A stretch of DNA of 64,000 bases from Holophaga foetida DSM 6591 (GTDB taxonomy: Bacteria > Acidobacteriota > Holophagae > Holophagales > Holophagaceae). The position numbers and the translations under genes are program-made. The stretch is taken from positions 403,775-467,774 of the forward strand of contig NZ_KI912269.1 in NCBI RefSeq assembly GCF_000242615.2, written 5' to 3'. Of the stretch, positions 35,501 through 44,431 are shown in pieces. The number at the start of each line of letters is the position of its first letter. The stretch's first letter is position 1. The notes beneath the pieces are model-generated. The model made no database searches. It was not told where the DNA came from and saw nothing but the letters and a program-made list of their open reading frames with translations.

Positions 35501-36413
35501 GGGATCCCGCTCCAGCAGGGCCATGCAAAGCCCCTCGATATCCTCCGGGAGCCCTTCCACCAGGAGCGAAGGCGGACAGGGATCCATTTCCGCCTTGGCG
35601 CGAACAATGTCCAGGTAGGTGCCAACGTAGGGAGGCTGGCCTGTCAAGACCTGGTAGAGCATAACCCCCAGGCTGTACCAGTCGCTTGCGGGGGAGCACT
35701 CCCCTCCCTCCAGCTGCTCCGGAGCAATGAAAGCAGGTGTTCCCGCAGGTCCGCCCGCATCCTTGGATTCTGTCACCAGATGGGTGGCCAGGCCGAAGTC
35801 CAGGATCACCAGACGCCCCTGGGGCGTGATGAGCACATTGCCCGGCTTGAGATCCCGATGGATGATCCCCGCCTCGTGCAGGGCACCCATGCCGTGGACC
35901 AGATCCACCAGGGCCCTGCGGATGATCTCGAAATCCTTGGGGGGGGGAACAGGGATAGGTCGTGGCGAAGCGGAAAGCGCCTCCCGAGAAAACATGATCC
36001 GGCCCGCTGTCCGGGGGTAGCGGCAGCAGGGTGATGTCCGACCGGAGGGGCAGCTCCGTCCCCCCGTCCGGGTGCAGGGTAGGCCCGGAATCGGAGCGGC
36101 CTGTATCTTCCTCCCTCAGGGCCGTGAAGAAGTCCCGGCCCTCTACCAGCTCCATGGTGAAGAACCAGCGATCTCCCTCCGTCAGCAGCTCGTGGAGCGT
36201 CGCCAGATTGGGGTGGCTGATGTCCGCCAGGGACCGGAATTCCTGCTTGAGTCGCAGAAGATCTGCGGCCTTGAAGGCGTGGGGCACCTTGAGGGCCACC
36301 CAGGCTTTACGCTCCTGGTCGAAGGCCTCGTAGACCTTCCCGAAGGAGCCCGAACCGAGACACCTCCGCAGGGTGAAACGCTCCGTGCCCCGAAATTCTT
36401 CCGTGGCGAACAT
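32597..36413 (-). CDS. Ser/Thr kinase - AAA ATPase - TPR protein, frameshifted at a C9 tract
   Basis: Two overlapping frames encode one PknK-like protein of about 1271 residues. The first (36413 to ~35948) gives the kinase N-lobe (GSGSFGKVYEAF, VALKVP). The second (~35948 to 32597) gives the C-lobe (IIHRDLKPGNVL, DFGLATHL), an AAA/STAND ATPase (Walker A GEAGSGKSGLV, Walker B VLVLEDLQWGD) and ~600 residues of TPR-like helices. The frames meet at nine consecutive C on the minus strand (35947-35939); eight would restore one frame. It may be a sequencing error, a slippage-controlled gene or a true mutation; as read, no intact kinase domain is made. Confidence 0.8.
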
Positions 36414-36443
36414 GTGCCTAGTATCCCGAGCCTGGGCCAGGAT

Positions 36444-37004
36444 TCAAGCGCCGATATGGGGGAGCAGTCCCGGGACATCCATGGCCACCCCGAAAGTCCC
36501 CTGGAGTTCCGCCATAACCGTCCGGTGAATCTGATCGGGCGCCAGGATCTGCCCTTCGGCATCCTCCAGTTCAAAGGCGACGATGGCATCTCGCATCAGG
36601 AGGACCTTGAAGCCCAGATCCGATGCTGTCCGAACGGTGGAGGACACGTCGTGGGCCGCCGTAAAACCGGCCACCACCAGACGATCCACACCCATCCCCC
36701 TCAGGACAGCTTCGAGTTCACTGCCCACGAAGGCGCTCTGGGCCATTTTGCCCAGGACCCGCTCCCCTTCGAGGGGCTCGCCTTCCGGCTTGAAGGCATG
36801 GCCGGGTTCCCGGGGATGCAGGGGGGAATGGGCATCCGCGGAGTCATGCCGGATATGGACCACGGGCCTGCCACTCCGGCGGAAGGCCGAGAGCAGTTCC
36901 TGGATCCGGACCTCAGCCTCCGGGTGGCTGCGGGCACCCCAGTGGGGCTCGTCCCAGGCCTTCTGGACATTGATGAGCAGCAGGGCGATGGTGGGAGGTA
37001 GCAT
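36444..37004 (-). CDS. Isochorismatase-like cysteine hydrolase
   Basis: The 186-residue product has the isochorismatase fold: ALLLINVQKAW (the usual acidic residue after LLLI/ViD is Asn), VVHIRHDSADAHSPLHP, KMAQSAFVGSELEAVLRGMGVDRLVVAG and HDVSSTVRTASDLGFKVLLMRDA. The catalytic Cys of this family normally lies in the GxxTxxCV segment; here the segment reads GFTAAHDVSSTVR, with His-Asp in place of the usual xCV. Lack of this Cys argues against cysteine-hydrolase activity; the substrate is unknown. Confidence 0.75.
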   Translation of the reverse strand: MLPPTIALLLINVQKAWDEPHWGARSHPEAEVRIQELLSAFRRSGRPVVHIRHDSADAHSPLHPREPGHAFKPEGEPLEGERVLGKMAQSAFVGSELEAVLRGMGVDRLVVAGFTAAHDVSSTVRTASDLGFKVLLMRDAIVAFELEDAEGQILAPDQIHRTVMAELQGTFGVAMDVPGLLPHIGA

Positions 37005-37043
37005 GGGGATGTTTTACCCCGAACCCGAGCACGGAGGCCATCC

Positions 37044-37469
37044 ATGATTTCCGGACGCACCCATCTCGCAGTGCTCACCCTGATCGCCTGCATGGGCTGC
37101 ACCAGCGAGTCTCCCGAGGCCCAGGTCAAGCGGGCCTTCAACCAATGCATCCGGGACCTGGAGGGCGGGAACGGCGCTGCCGCCGCGGAAATCCTGAGCC
37201 CGGCATTCGAAGGACCGGATGGCATGGACCGGAATGCCGCCCGGCTTTTCCTCCTGGCCACCTTGAAACAGCAGCGGCTGGGCATCACCGTCCTTCAGAG
37301 CCACATCGAAGCCCGGGAGCAGGACGCCAACCAGGAGATTTCCGTCGTGGTGACCCAGCGCGGAGCCCAATCCGTTCTCCCCGACGAGAGCTCCCGCCAG
37401 GCATTCCGGATCAAGTGGGAGCGCCGCAAGGGGGAGTGGCGCGTGAAGGCACTGCGGCAGGGGAACTAG
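37044..37469 (+). CDS. Small predicted lipoprotein
   Basis: The 141-residue product has a signal peptide with lipobox LIACMGC (Cys ~19) and a compact soluble domain with alternating helix and strands (VKRAFNQCIRDLEGGNGAAAAEILSPAFEG, KWERRKGEWRVKAL), which could be an NTF2/DUF4878-type fold. Function unknown. It is divergent from the isochorismatase-like gene (39-base gap) and its last four bases overlap the convergent DinB gene. Confidence 0.6.
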   Translation: MISGRTHLAVLTLIACMGCTSESPEAQVKRAFNQCIRDLEGGNGAAAAEILSPAFEGPDGMDRNAARLFLLATLKQQRLGITVLQSHIEAREQDANQEISVVVTQRGAQSVLPDESSRQAFRIKWERRKGEWRVKALRQGN

Positions 37470-37981
37470 ACCCTCGGCGGCTCCATCCCGAAGTGCCCCC
37501 AGCTTTCTTTGGCGGGCCCGTAGACATCCGGGACCTGGAGACCGGCCTGGCGCATCAGCACCGTCATCTGGCCACGGTGGTGGGTCTGATGGGTGATAAG
37601 CACCATAAGCGAGAGGCCCCGCATCCAGGTCTCACCGTACATATCGTCCTTCTCTTCAAGCGCTGCGTCGGACCAGCCGCCGAGCGCCTTGACCAGGCTG
37701 GCGCTGGCCCTGCTGTAGGCCTGGCAGATCTCCGCCATGGTGGCTGGCGGTTCACAGATGAAGCCCCCCTGGATCAGATCAGCCCCCTCCAGTCGGAGCC
37801 CCATCCGCCCCGGCATCTCGATGAGACACTCCACGATGTGCCAAGCCAGGCGGCGCAGGTCCCGGTGCTCCGGCCCCACGGCCTGCGCCACCGCCCCCTC
37901 GGGAATGGCCTGGAATAACCGCACACAGCCCCGGGATTCCTCGTCCCAGCAGGCAAGAAAGTCCTCAACGCGGCGAAACAT
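37466..37981 (-). CDS. DinB family protein
   Basis: The 171-residue four-helix-bundle protein has DinB-type metal-site histidines: RRLAWHIVECLIEMPGRM, and LMVLITHQTHHRGQMTVLMRQAG near the C-terminus. DinB/YfiT proteins include thiol-dependent transferases, but the substrate is unknown. The start at 37981 is set by AGGAG; the long upstream frame opposes the 38039-38452 gene. Confidence 0.8.
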   Translation of the reverse strand: MFRRVEDFLACWDEESRGCVRLFQAIPEGAVAQAVGPEHRDLRRLAWHIVECLIEMPGRMGLRLEGADLIQGGFICEPPATMAEICQAYSRASASLVKALGGWSDAALEEKDDMYGETWMRGLSLMVLITHQTHHRGQMTVLMRQAGLQVPDVYGPAKESWGHFGMEPPRV

Positions 37982-38038
37982 GGCAGCTCCTGATTCGTGG
38001 CCCCAGCATACGCTAATCTTCTTTGACGGGGAGTCGAA

Positions 38039-38452
38039 ATGGCAAGACAGTGTCAGGAAGAGGTGGAACGACATTGGGTGAGCTCCTCGGGCCGTCTGGC
38101 CGTGGAACTCCGGGCCCGCCAGATCGGCAAGGATCTCCTGGTCCTGATCACCGGGGGCGAGCCCCATATCGGCGCCGTTGGGGTCGGGTGTCCCCTGGGG
38201 GTCCGGGCCAGCGCCTCGGTCATCTCCCTGCCCGAACACCGGGACGACCGCATGGCCCACAAGGCCGCAGAGCGGATCTCATCGACCCTGAACTGCACCT
38301 GCACCGTCGTGGCGGGGGTACACTTCGATGACATCACGCCGGAGGAGATCCGGGAAACCATGAGGCTCTTCGAGGAGGTGCTGGAGGCATTCCTGAAGGC
38401 ACGGACAATGGCCGGAGAATCAAGAATCTGTGCAGAAGACCCGCACATTTGA
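38039..38452 (+). CDS. LpdD-like prenylated-flavin chaperone family protein
   Basis: The 137-residue product has features I associate with the LpdD-like family: ELRARQIGKDLLVLITGGEPHIGAVGVG, ASASVISLPEHRDDRMAHKAAERIS and VAGVHFDDITPEEIRETM. LpdD proteins accompany UbiD-type decarboxylases; none is in this window. The assignment is from remembered pattern and should be treated as tentative. Confidence 0.5.
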   Translation: MARQCQEEVERHWVSSSGRLAVELRARQIGKDLLVLITGGEPHIGAVGVGCPLGVRASASVISLPEHRDDRMAHKAAERISSTLNCTCTVVAGVHFDDITPEEIRETMRLFEEVLEAFLKARTMAGESRICAEDPHI

Positions 38453-38469
38453 ACCCAGAGTGGCGCAAT

Positions 38470-39603
38470 ATGGAATCCAACATCAGCCCCAAAATGAATT
38501 TTACCTTGATATTCAAACCATTACAGAGTGTGCATCTGCACAAGGATGTTGGCCAAGTCCCATTTCAGCTTCACAAACATTTCGGATTCGAATCAAACAT
38601 CGTATACAACAATAAGACAGATCATTTCGATTACATCGAAAGTGAACTCCACGGCCTGAACATCATCAAATCAAACACGTGGATATATCTAATAAAAAAT
38701 GCACGCAAAATTGACTCCCTGATGGTATTCCATGTAAGCACTCAATCCATCTATGCCATCCTGCTATATAAATTCCTGAATCCGAATGGCTTCGCCTACC
38801 TCAAGGCGGACATTGGAGACTCAGAGTTGGCCTATGCGAAATGGGGGAACCGAAACCATCTCACCCAGCTTAAGCGATCCATTCTTTTCCGCTCCCTCCT
38901 CCGAAAACTGGACCTGCTGTCCATCGAATGCAGAGAGGTCTTTGAAAAGATTACCCAGGTGCCATCCGGCAAGAAGATCCACATGCCAAATGGTTTCGAT
39001 CCAGAGATGGCCGTCCACTATGGCGTAAAACCCCGCCCATTCGACCAGAAAGAAAATATCATCCTGCTGGTTGGACGGCACGGCGCCAGACAGAAGAATT
39101 CCGAGCTCATGCTGCGAGCCATGGAACTCATGGAAGATCTCGGCAACTGGAGAGTCCTCTTCATTGGCCCCATGACGAACGAATTCCGGCGGTTGAAGGA
39201 CGACTTCCTGGAGACACACCCAAGGCTGAAGGGGCACGCCGAGTTTCTTGGGAACATCAGCAACAAGTCAGAGCTCTTCGGCTTCTACAGCCGAGCCAAG
39301 ATCTTCTGCCTTCCCTCACGCTGGGAAAGTTGGGGGTTGGTCTGCGGGGAAGCCCTCTCCTTCGGGAATGTGCTGGTCATGTCGAAGGAGATCGTTTCAG
39401 CCCCAGACCTCACTGATGATGGGCGGGCGGGCTTCATGATCGAAGGCGAGAACCCCAAAGCCTGGGCCGACACCCTGAGCACACTGATGGGGGATCAGGA
39501 TCGACTGGCCGATTTCTCCCAGCGGGCGAGTGCCCATTTCAACCGCAACTTCATATGGAAGAACCTGCTGCACGATCTGGCTGACCGCATCCGGCACACG
39601 TAA
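38470..39603 (+). CDS. Glycosyltransferase family 4/1 protein
   Basis: The ~377-residue GT-B glycosyltransferase has the C-terminal nucleotide-sugar domain ILLVGRHGARQKNSELMLRAM, VLFIGP, AEFLGNISNKSELFGFYSRAKIFCLPSRWESWGLVCGEALSFGNVLVMSK, with the E-x7-E motif. The N-terminal half is A/T-rich with codons unlike its neighbours, which hints at transfer. The start is uncertain: TTG 38449, ATG 38470 and ATG 38494 are possible, and none has a strong ribosome site. It likely acts in surface polysaccharide synthesis. Confidence 0.8.
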   Translation: MESNISPKMNFTLIFKPLQSVHLHKDVGQVPFQLHKHFGFESNIVYNNKTDHFDYIESELHGLNIIKSNTWIYLIKNARKIDSLMVFHVSTQSIYAILLYKFLNPNGFAYLKADIGDSELAYAKWGNRNHLTQLKRSILFRSLLRKLDLLSIECREVFEKITQVPSGKKIHMPNGFDPEMAVHYGVKPRPFDQKENIILLVGRHGARQKNSELMLRAMELMEDLGNWRVLFIGPMTNEFRRLKDDFLETHPRLKGHAEFLGNISNKSELFGFYSRAKIFCLPSRWESWGLVCGEALSFGNVLVMSKEIVSAPDLTDDGRAGFMIEGENPKAWADTLSTLMGDQDRLADFSQRASAHFNRNFIWKNLLHDLADRIRHT

Positions 39604-39606
39604 CAC

Positions 39607-39639
39607 GAGGGGGTGCCCAGGCCATCCGGACACCCCCTC
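39607..39639. terminator. Hairpin between convergent glycosyltransferase and tkt
   Basis: GAGGGGGTG and CACCCCCTC form a nine-bp stem extended by CC/GG inside the loop. It lacks a T-run in both directions, so termination is plausible but not certain. Confidence 0.45.
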
Positions 39640-39661
39640 TGCTCGCTGTCTGGAAAGGGTC

Positions 39662-41653
39662 CTACAGGCAGGCCTTGGCGGTCTTCACCAGGTTCTCGGC
39701 GGTGAGGCCGAACTGCTCGTAGAGGATCTCGGCGGGGGCGCTGGCGCCAAAGTGGTCCAGGCCAATGTTGGCGCCCTCCAGGCCGGTGAAGCGCTGCCAG
39801 CCGGTGGTAACACCCGCCTCGATGGAGACACGGGCCGTCACAGCCTTGGGGAGCACCTGCTCGCGGTAGGCCTTGTCCTGAGCCTCGAAGAGCTCCCAGC
39901 AGGGCATGGACACCACGCGGGTGGGGATGCCCTCGGCCTCCAGGGCCTTGCGGGCCTCGATGGCGATGTGGACCTCGGAACCGGAGCCCATGAGGATGAC
40001 CTTGGGGGAGGCGCTGGCCTCCTCCAGGATGTAGGCGCCCTTGGTGGCACCCTTGGCCTTCTCGGGATCCAGCACCGGCAGCTTCTGGCGGGTGAGGGCC
40101 AGGGCGGTGGGGGTCTTGGTGCTGGCGGCTGCGATCTTCCAGGCCTCGGCGGTCTCGTTGGCGTCTGCGGGGCGGAAGACCTGGAGGCCAGGGATCAGGC
40201 GCAGGGCCATGACGTGTTCGATGGGCTGGTGGGTGGGGCCGTCCTCGCCCACACCGATGGAATCGTGCGTCCAGACATAGGTGACGGGCAGGCCCATCAG
40301 GGCCGCCAAGCGCACGCTGGGACGCATGTAGTCCGCGAACACCAGGAAGGTGGCGCCGAAGACCTTGAGGCCGCCGTGGAGGGCCATGCCGTTCATGACG
40401 GCGCCCATGGCGTGCTCGCGGATGCCGAAATGGAAATTCCGGCCGCTGGCCTTGGGGGTAAAGTCCCCGCCATCCTTGAGGTTGGTGTTGTTGGAAGGAG
40501 CCAGATCAGCGCTGCCGCCCACCAGGTTGGGGAGCTTGGCGGCGATGGCATTGAGCACCTTGCCGCTGGCTTCGCGGGTGGCGGCCTTCTCGGTGACAGC
40601 GAAGGAGGGCACAGCGCCTTCCCAGCCCGCGGGCAGCTCGCCCTTGAGGAAGCTCTCGCACTCGGCGGCCAGTTCGGGGAAGGCCGTGCGGTAGGCCTCG
40701 AAGCGTCCCTTCCATTCGGTCTCGAGCTTCTGACCCCGGTCCTGGCAGTTCCGCCAATGACTCAGGGCCTCGGCGGGCACGGAGAAGTGGGCCTCGGGGT
40801 CCACGCCCAGGATCTGCTTGGTGGCCCGGATCTCCTCCTCGCCCAGGGGAGCGCCGTGGGCGTTGTGGGAGTTCTGCTTGGTGGGGGCGGGCCACCCGAT
40901 GATGGTCTTGCACTCGATGAGGGTGGGCTTGCCGCAGGGCTCCTGGGCTTTCTTGTAGGCCCGGTGGAGGGCCGTCAGGTCCTCGCCGTCCTCGACCTTC
41001 AGGTAGCGCCAGCCCATGGCCTCGAAGCGGCCCTGGATGTCCTCGCTGAAGGTCAGATCCGTGTGCCCCTCGATGGTGATGGTGTTGCTGTCGTAGAGCA
41101 CGACCAGCTTCTCCAGGCCCAGGTGGCCCGCCAGGCTGGCGGCTTCATAGCTGATGCCTTCCATGAGGCAGCCGTCACCCACGAAGGAGAAGGTGCGGTG
41201 GTTCACCACCTGGTGGCCGGGGCGATTGAACCGGTCCGCCATCCAGCGCTCGGCAATGGCCATGCCCACGGCGTTGGCGATACCCTGGCCCAGGGGGCCC
41301 GTCGTGGTCTCGACGCCGACGGTGTGGCCGAACTCGGGGTGGCCGGGGGTCTTGGAGCCCCACTGGCGGAAGTTCTTGAGGTCCTCCAGCTCCAGGCCGT
41401 ACCCCGAGAGGTGCAGCAGGCTGTAGATCAGCATGGAGGCGTGGCCGCAGGAGAGCACGAAGCGATCCCGATCCGCCCAGAGGGGATTGACGGGATTGTG
41501 CTTCAGGAACTGGGTCCAAAGCACATAGGCTGCAGGGGCCTGGGCCATGGGAGCACCGGGGTGGCCGCTGTTGGCCTTCTGGATGGCGTCCATGGACAGG
41601 CAGCGGATGGAATCGACGCAGAGCTTGTCGATGTTGGTGGCGGAAAAAGTCAT
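39662..41653 (-). CDS. tkt: Transketolase
   Basis: This thiamine-diphosphate enzyme of the pentose phosphate pathway has 663 residues, the standard length. Motifs: NSGHPGAPMAQAPAAYVLW, LSCGHASMLIYSLLHLSGY, GPLGQGIANAVGMAIAE, GDGCLMEGISYEAASLAGHLGLEKLVVLYDSN (ThDP motif), FHFGIREHAMGAVMNGMALHGGL and THDSIGVGEDGPTHQPIEH. The start at 41653 follows GAGGGG; the extension to 41689 is unlikely. Confidence 0.96.
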   Translation of the reverse strand: MTFSATNIDKLCVDSIRCLSMDAIQKANSGHPGAPMAQAPAAYVLWTQFLKHNPVNPLWADRDRFVLSCGHASMLIYSLLHLSGYGLELEDLKNFRQWGSKTPGHPEFGHTVGVETTTGPLGQGIANAVGMAIAERWMADRFNRPGHQVVNHRTFSFVGDGCLMEGISYEAASLAGHLGLEKLVVLYDSNTITIEGHTDLTFSEDIQGRFEAMGWRYLKVEDGEDLTALHRAYKKAQEPCGKPTLIECKTIIGWPAPTKQNSHNAHGAPLGEEEIRATKQILGVDPEAHFSVPAEALSHWRNCQDRGQKLETEWKGRFEAYRTAFPELAAECESFLKGELPAGWEGAVPSFAVTEKAATREASGKVLNAIAAKLPNLVGGSADLAPSNNTNLKDGGDFTPKASGRNFHFGIREHAMGAVMNGMALHGGLKVFGATFLVFADYMRPSVRLAALMGLPVTYVWTHDSIGVGEDGPTHQPIEHVMALRLIPGLQVFRPADANETAEAWKIAAASTKTPTALALTRQKLPVLDPEKAKGATKGAYILEEASASPKVILMGSGSEVHIAIEARKALEAEGIPTRVVSMPCWELFEAQDKAYREQVLPKAVTARVSIEAGVTTGWQRFTGLEGANIGLDHFGASAPAEILYEQFGLTAENLVKTAKACL

Positions 41654-41759
41654 GGCAGGGCCCCTCAAGCGAACCGCCCATTTTCCCATGGAGGGACGGG
41701 AAGTCCAAACGCTGTTTCTCCGATTTGCGGCCCTTCCATCCCTCCTGTTAATTTGGCGG

Positions 41760-42791
41760 ATGCCTCAGTTGCCTGACCGTCCTCTCCGAATCCTGGTGAT
41801 CCAGTTCCGCCATGTGGGAGATGTGCTCCTCACGACCCCAGCCCTGAAGGCACTCAGGGATCGTTATCCCCAGGCACGGATTGACTACCTCACGGAACCC
41901 GGCCCCTCCCACATCCTCAGGGGAAATCCCCACATCGACGCCGTGATCCTCCGGAAGCGGAAGGCCACCCTGAGGGAAGACTGGGCCCTGATCCGCACCC
42001 TGCGCCGGACCCAATACGACCTGGTCTTCGATTTCTTCAGCAATCCCACCAGCGCCATACTCGCCCGCCTGAGCGGAGCTCCCTGCCGCGTCGCCCGGAG
42101 CCGATTCGGGCGGAACTTCCTCTATTCCCACACGCCGGTGGTGAACCATCAGGAGGATGTCTACTCGCCGACACACAAGCTGGCCCTGCTCAGGGCCATG
42201 GGCGTCCCGGCCGCGATCTGCCCGCCGATCCTCGAAATCCCCAGGGAATCCGCAGACAGGATCGCCCAGTTCCTGCAGGATTCGGCCATCGCGCCTGAAG
42301 CCAGGCTGGTGACGATGGATACCACCAGCCGCCTTGCGGACAAGAAGTGGGAAGGCCAGCGTTTCCTTCAGTTGGCGGACTGGTTGACAGAAAAGCACGG
42401 AGCCAGGGTCGTTTTCATCTGGGGGCCCGGGGAAAAGGAGGAAGTCGAGGACTTGATCACACAGGGGCGTCACGCCCACCTGCTGGCTCCGCCAACCTCC
42501 CTCATGGAGCTGGCCGCCCTCATCGCCAAATCCCATCTGCACATCGGCAACTGCTCGGGTCCCCGGCATATCGCGGTGGCTGTCGGCACGCCCACCCTGA
42601 CCATCATGGGCCCCACGCTCCCGGCCAACTGGACCTACCCCTCACCCGAACACCAGGCCCTGCGGGGCAATACCCAGTGCCCGGCCTGCCGCGAGCAGAG
42701 CTGCACCCTCCACCACCGAATGGAGGATGTGAGGGTGGAGGACGCCAAGGCTGCGCTGGAAAGCATGTTCGAGCGCGGTTCGATCCGGTAG
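41760..42791 (+). CDS. Glycosyltransferase family 9 (heptosyltransferase-like)
   Basis: The 343-residue GT9 protein has RILVIQFRHVGDVLLTTPALKALRDRYPQARID, a C-terminal GPGEKEEVEDLI, and HIGNCSGPRHIAVAVGTPTLTIMGPT, the ADP-heptose-binding GNxxGPxHxA motif. It transfers heptose or a related sugar to LPS core at the inner face of the cytoplasmic membrane. It faces a second GT9 gene across a four-base gap. Confidence 0.85.
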   Translation: MPQLPDRPLRILVIQFRHVGDVLLTTPALKALRDRYPQARIDYLTEPGPSHILRGNPHIDAVILRKRKATLREDWALIRTLRRTQYDLVFDFFSNPTSAILARLSGAPCRVARSRFGRNFLYSHTPVVNHQEDVYSPTHKLALLRAMGVPAAICPPILEIPRESADRIAQFLQDSAIAPEARLVTMDTTSRLADKKWEGQRFLQLADWLTEKHGARVVFIWGPGEKEEVEDLITQGRHAHLLAPPTSLMELAALIAKSHLHIGNCSGPRHIAVAVGTPTLTIMGPTLPANWTYPSPEHQALRGNTQCPACREQSCTLHHRMEDVRVEDAKAALESMFERGSIR

Positions 42792-42795
42792 CGAC

Positions 42796-43839
42796 CTAGA
42801 CCTTCCCGAGCAGCAGGCCAGCTTCCTCCGCCACCCGCAAAGGTTCCAGGAGCCGAAGGCAGGAAAGGTGGTCGCACTTGCGGTTCCGGCAGGGAGAGCA
42901 GCCAATCCCCGTGCGAACGATGCGGAACGGCGTTTTCCGCCAGGGCTCGTTCAGCACCGGGTCCGAGGGGCCGTAGATGGCCAGGGCCGGGGTGTGCACC
43001 AGGGAGGCGATGTGGAGGGGGCCGGTATCGCCGCCGATGTAGATACGGGCCTGCTCAAGAACAGCCGCCATCTCCTTCATGGAGGTGAGGGGCAGGACAT
43101 GGATCGGATGGCGGGCGACCTTGACCAGGCGTTCGACCATCTCCTCCTCGCCGGGGCCCCAGCCGATGACCGCCGGGACGCCGAAGCGCTCCCATACCAG
43201 ATCTGCCACCCGCCCAAAGGATTCCGCAGGCCAGCGTTTGTATGCCCCCACCTTGCTGGTACCCGGGTAGAGGAAGGCATAGCCCTTGGGCACCAGCCCA
43301 TGCTCCGCCAGGAAGCCCTGGGCCATGGAGCGGTCCCCTTCCCCGATGGGGAGGGTCGGCTCCGGCTCGGTCACCGCAGGGTCAAAATAACGGGGCAGCA
43401 GGAAATTGCGGTCGTAGCGAGAGAGCTTGCCCGCCACCAGAGGCACCCGTTCCGTCAGGAAGATATGGGATCCCTCCTTGGCGATCCCCTTGGGGTAGCC
43501 GACCCGCCGGGGGCTCCGGGTCAGGAAGGCCAGGAAGGCACTCTTGGCCACCCCATGGAAGTCCACCACCAGATCGTAGCCTTCGGCCTTCAGTTCGCGA
43601 CCGAAGGCCAGCATGGCCCGGAAGCGCGCCAGGCCCTTGAGCTTGTTCCAGGCGCGGCGGGGCGCGATTTTCAGGGCGTCCACCCCCTCCAGGCCGGTGA
43701 TGATCTCGGCGCAGCGGTCCTCCACCAGCCAGTGGATCGTGGCCTGGGGGAAGATCCCCCTCAGAGCCAGGACCGAAGGCACGGTGCGCACCACGTCCCC
43801 GATCGCCGAAAGGCGGATCACCAGGATCTTCTTGGGCAT
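42796..43839 (-). CDS. Glycosyltransferase family 9 (ADP-heptose:LPS heptosyltransferase-like)
   Basis: The 347-residue GT9 protein has ILVIRLSAIGDVVRTVPSVLALRGIFP, VVDFHGVAKSAFLAFLTRSPRRVGYPKG, FLYPGTSKVGAYKRWP, and IYIGGDTGPLHIASLVHTPALAIYGPSDP, the canonical heptosyltransferase GGDTGPxH motif. It ends with a Cys-rich segment (CSPCRNRKCDHLSCL). The start at 43839 has GGGG seven bases upstream; ATG 43845 is an alternative. It follows the DUF6165 gene in an LPS-core operon. Confidence 0.88.
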   Translation of the reverse strand: MPKKILVIRLSAIGDVVRTVPSVLALRGIFPQATIHWLVEDRCAEIITGLEGVDALKIAPRRAWNKLKGLARFRAMLAFGRELKAEGYDLVVDFHGVAKSAFLAFLTRSPRRVGYPKGIAKEGSHIFLTERVPLVAGKLSRYDRNFLLPRYFDPAVTEPEPTLPIGEGDRSMAQGFLAEHGLVPKGYAFLYPGTSKVGAYKRWPAESFGRVADLVWERFGVPAVIGWGPGEEEMVERLVKVARHPIHVLPLTSMKEMAAVLEQARIYIGGDTGPLHIASLVHTPALAIYGPSDPVLNEPWRKTPFRIVRTGIGCSPCRNRKCDHLSCLRLLEPLRVAEEAGLLLGKV

Positions 43840-43853
43840 GGACATTCCCCGGT

Positions 43854-44240
43854 TCAGTACGGCTTGTAGGACTTCTCTTCCACCAGGTCCGAGCCCAGCA
43901 GCTCATTGATCTGGCGCTTCAGGTTCGCCCGCGTGTCGTTCTCGTGGTAGACGGCCCGGGCCAGTTCGATGAAACGGGCGCCGAAATCCTTCCTGCGCTC
44001 CCAGTCCCGGATCTCGTCCTCGATCTCCCAGAGGCCCTCGTTCACCTTCTTGAGATCCGCCTCCAGCTGCGCAAGTCCGGCCTGGGCCTCCCGGGCCTGG
44101 TTGCGCAGGGGCGCCAGGGCCTCCATCTCCTTGCGGACATTGGCCACCTTGGCGGGGTCCTCGATGCGCTCGGTCTTGATCACAAGGATCGTGTACTTGT
44201 CGATCAGTTCGCCCCAGGAGACGGGAGTGAGGACGGCCAT
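43854..44240 (-). CDS. DUF6165 family coiled-coil protein
   Basis: The 128-residue product matches the DUF6165 pattern: TPVSWGELIDKYTILVIKTERIEDPAKVANVRKE, a long charged helical middle likely to form a coiled coil, and the end YHENDTRANLKRQINELLGSDLVEEKSY. Family members are often encoded beside LPS glycosyltransferases, as here, but have no known function. AAGGAA precedes the start at 44240. Confidence 0.78.
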   Translation of the reverse strand: MAVLTPVSWGELIDKYTILVIKTERIEDPAKVANVRKEMEALAPLRNQAREAQAGLAQLEADLKKVNEGLWEIEDEIRDWERRKDFGARFIELARAVYHENDTRANLKRQINELLGSDLVEEKSYKPY

Positions 44241-44372
44241 GGAGTTCCTTCCGAAAAGAAGGACCAGGATACCTCGTCCCCCGAGGCTGCGGCTAGGGTG
44301 GTGTCCCAGTGAGATGCGGATCATTCAAAGCAGGGCTGACACCACGCTAGGGCCGGGCAGATCCCTCCTTGA

Positions 44373-44398
44373 AAATTAAATTTTGCACAATATAATTG
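44373..44398 (+). promoter_or_regulatory. AT-rich promoter/operator of gpx-ohrR
   Basis: AAAATTAAATTTT is a perfect palindrome, followed by CAATATAATTG, which resembles the CAATT/AATTG half-sites of OhrR operators. It lies 34-59 bases before the peroxidase start. Confidence 0.45.
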
Positions 44399-44431
44399 AC
44401 TACGGAATTTATTTCCGCGAAAGGAGATCCC

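Noticed and set aside
35220..35938. Continuation of the kinase N-lobe frame beyond the C9 tract
   Set aside because: After the tract this frame gives low-complexity sequence, while the other frame carries the conserved kinase C-lobe and ATPase; it is read only because of the frameshift.
39530..41776. Long plus-strand open frame opposite transketolase
   Set aside because: It is an antisense shadow of a highly conserved gene in GC-rich DNA; the product is Gly/Ala/His-rich without any family motif. The same applies to long frames opposite acn, icd, gltA, the EAL-CBS-GGDEF gene and others.
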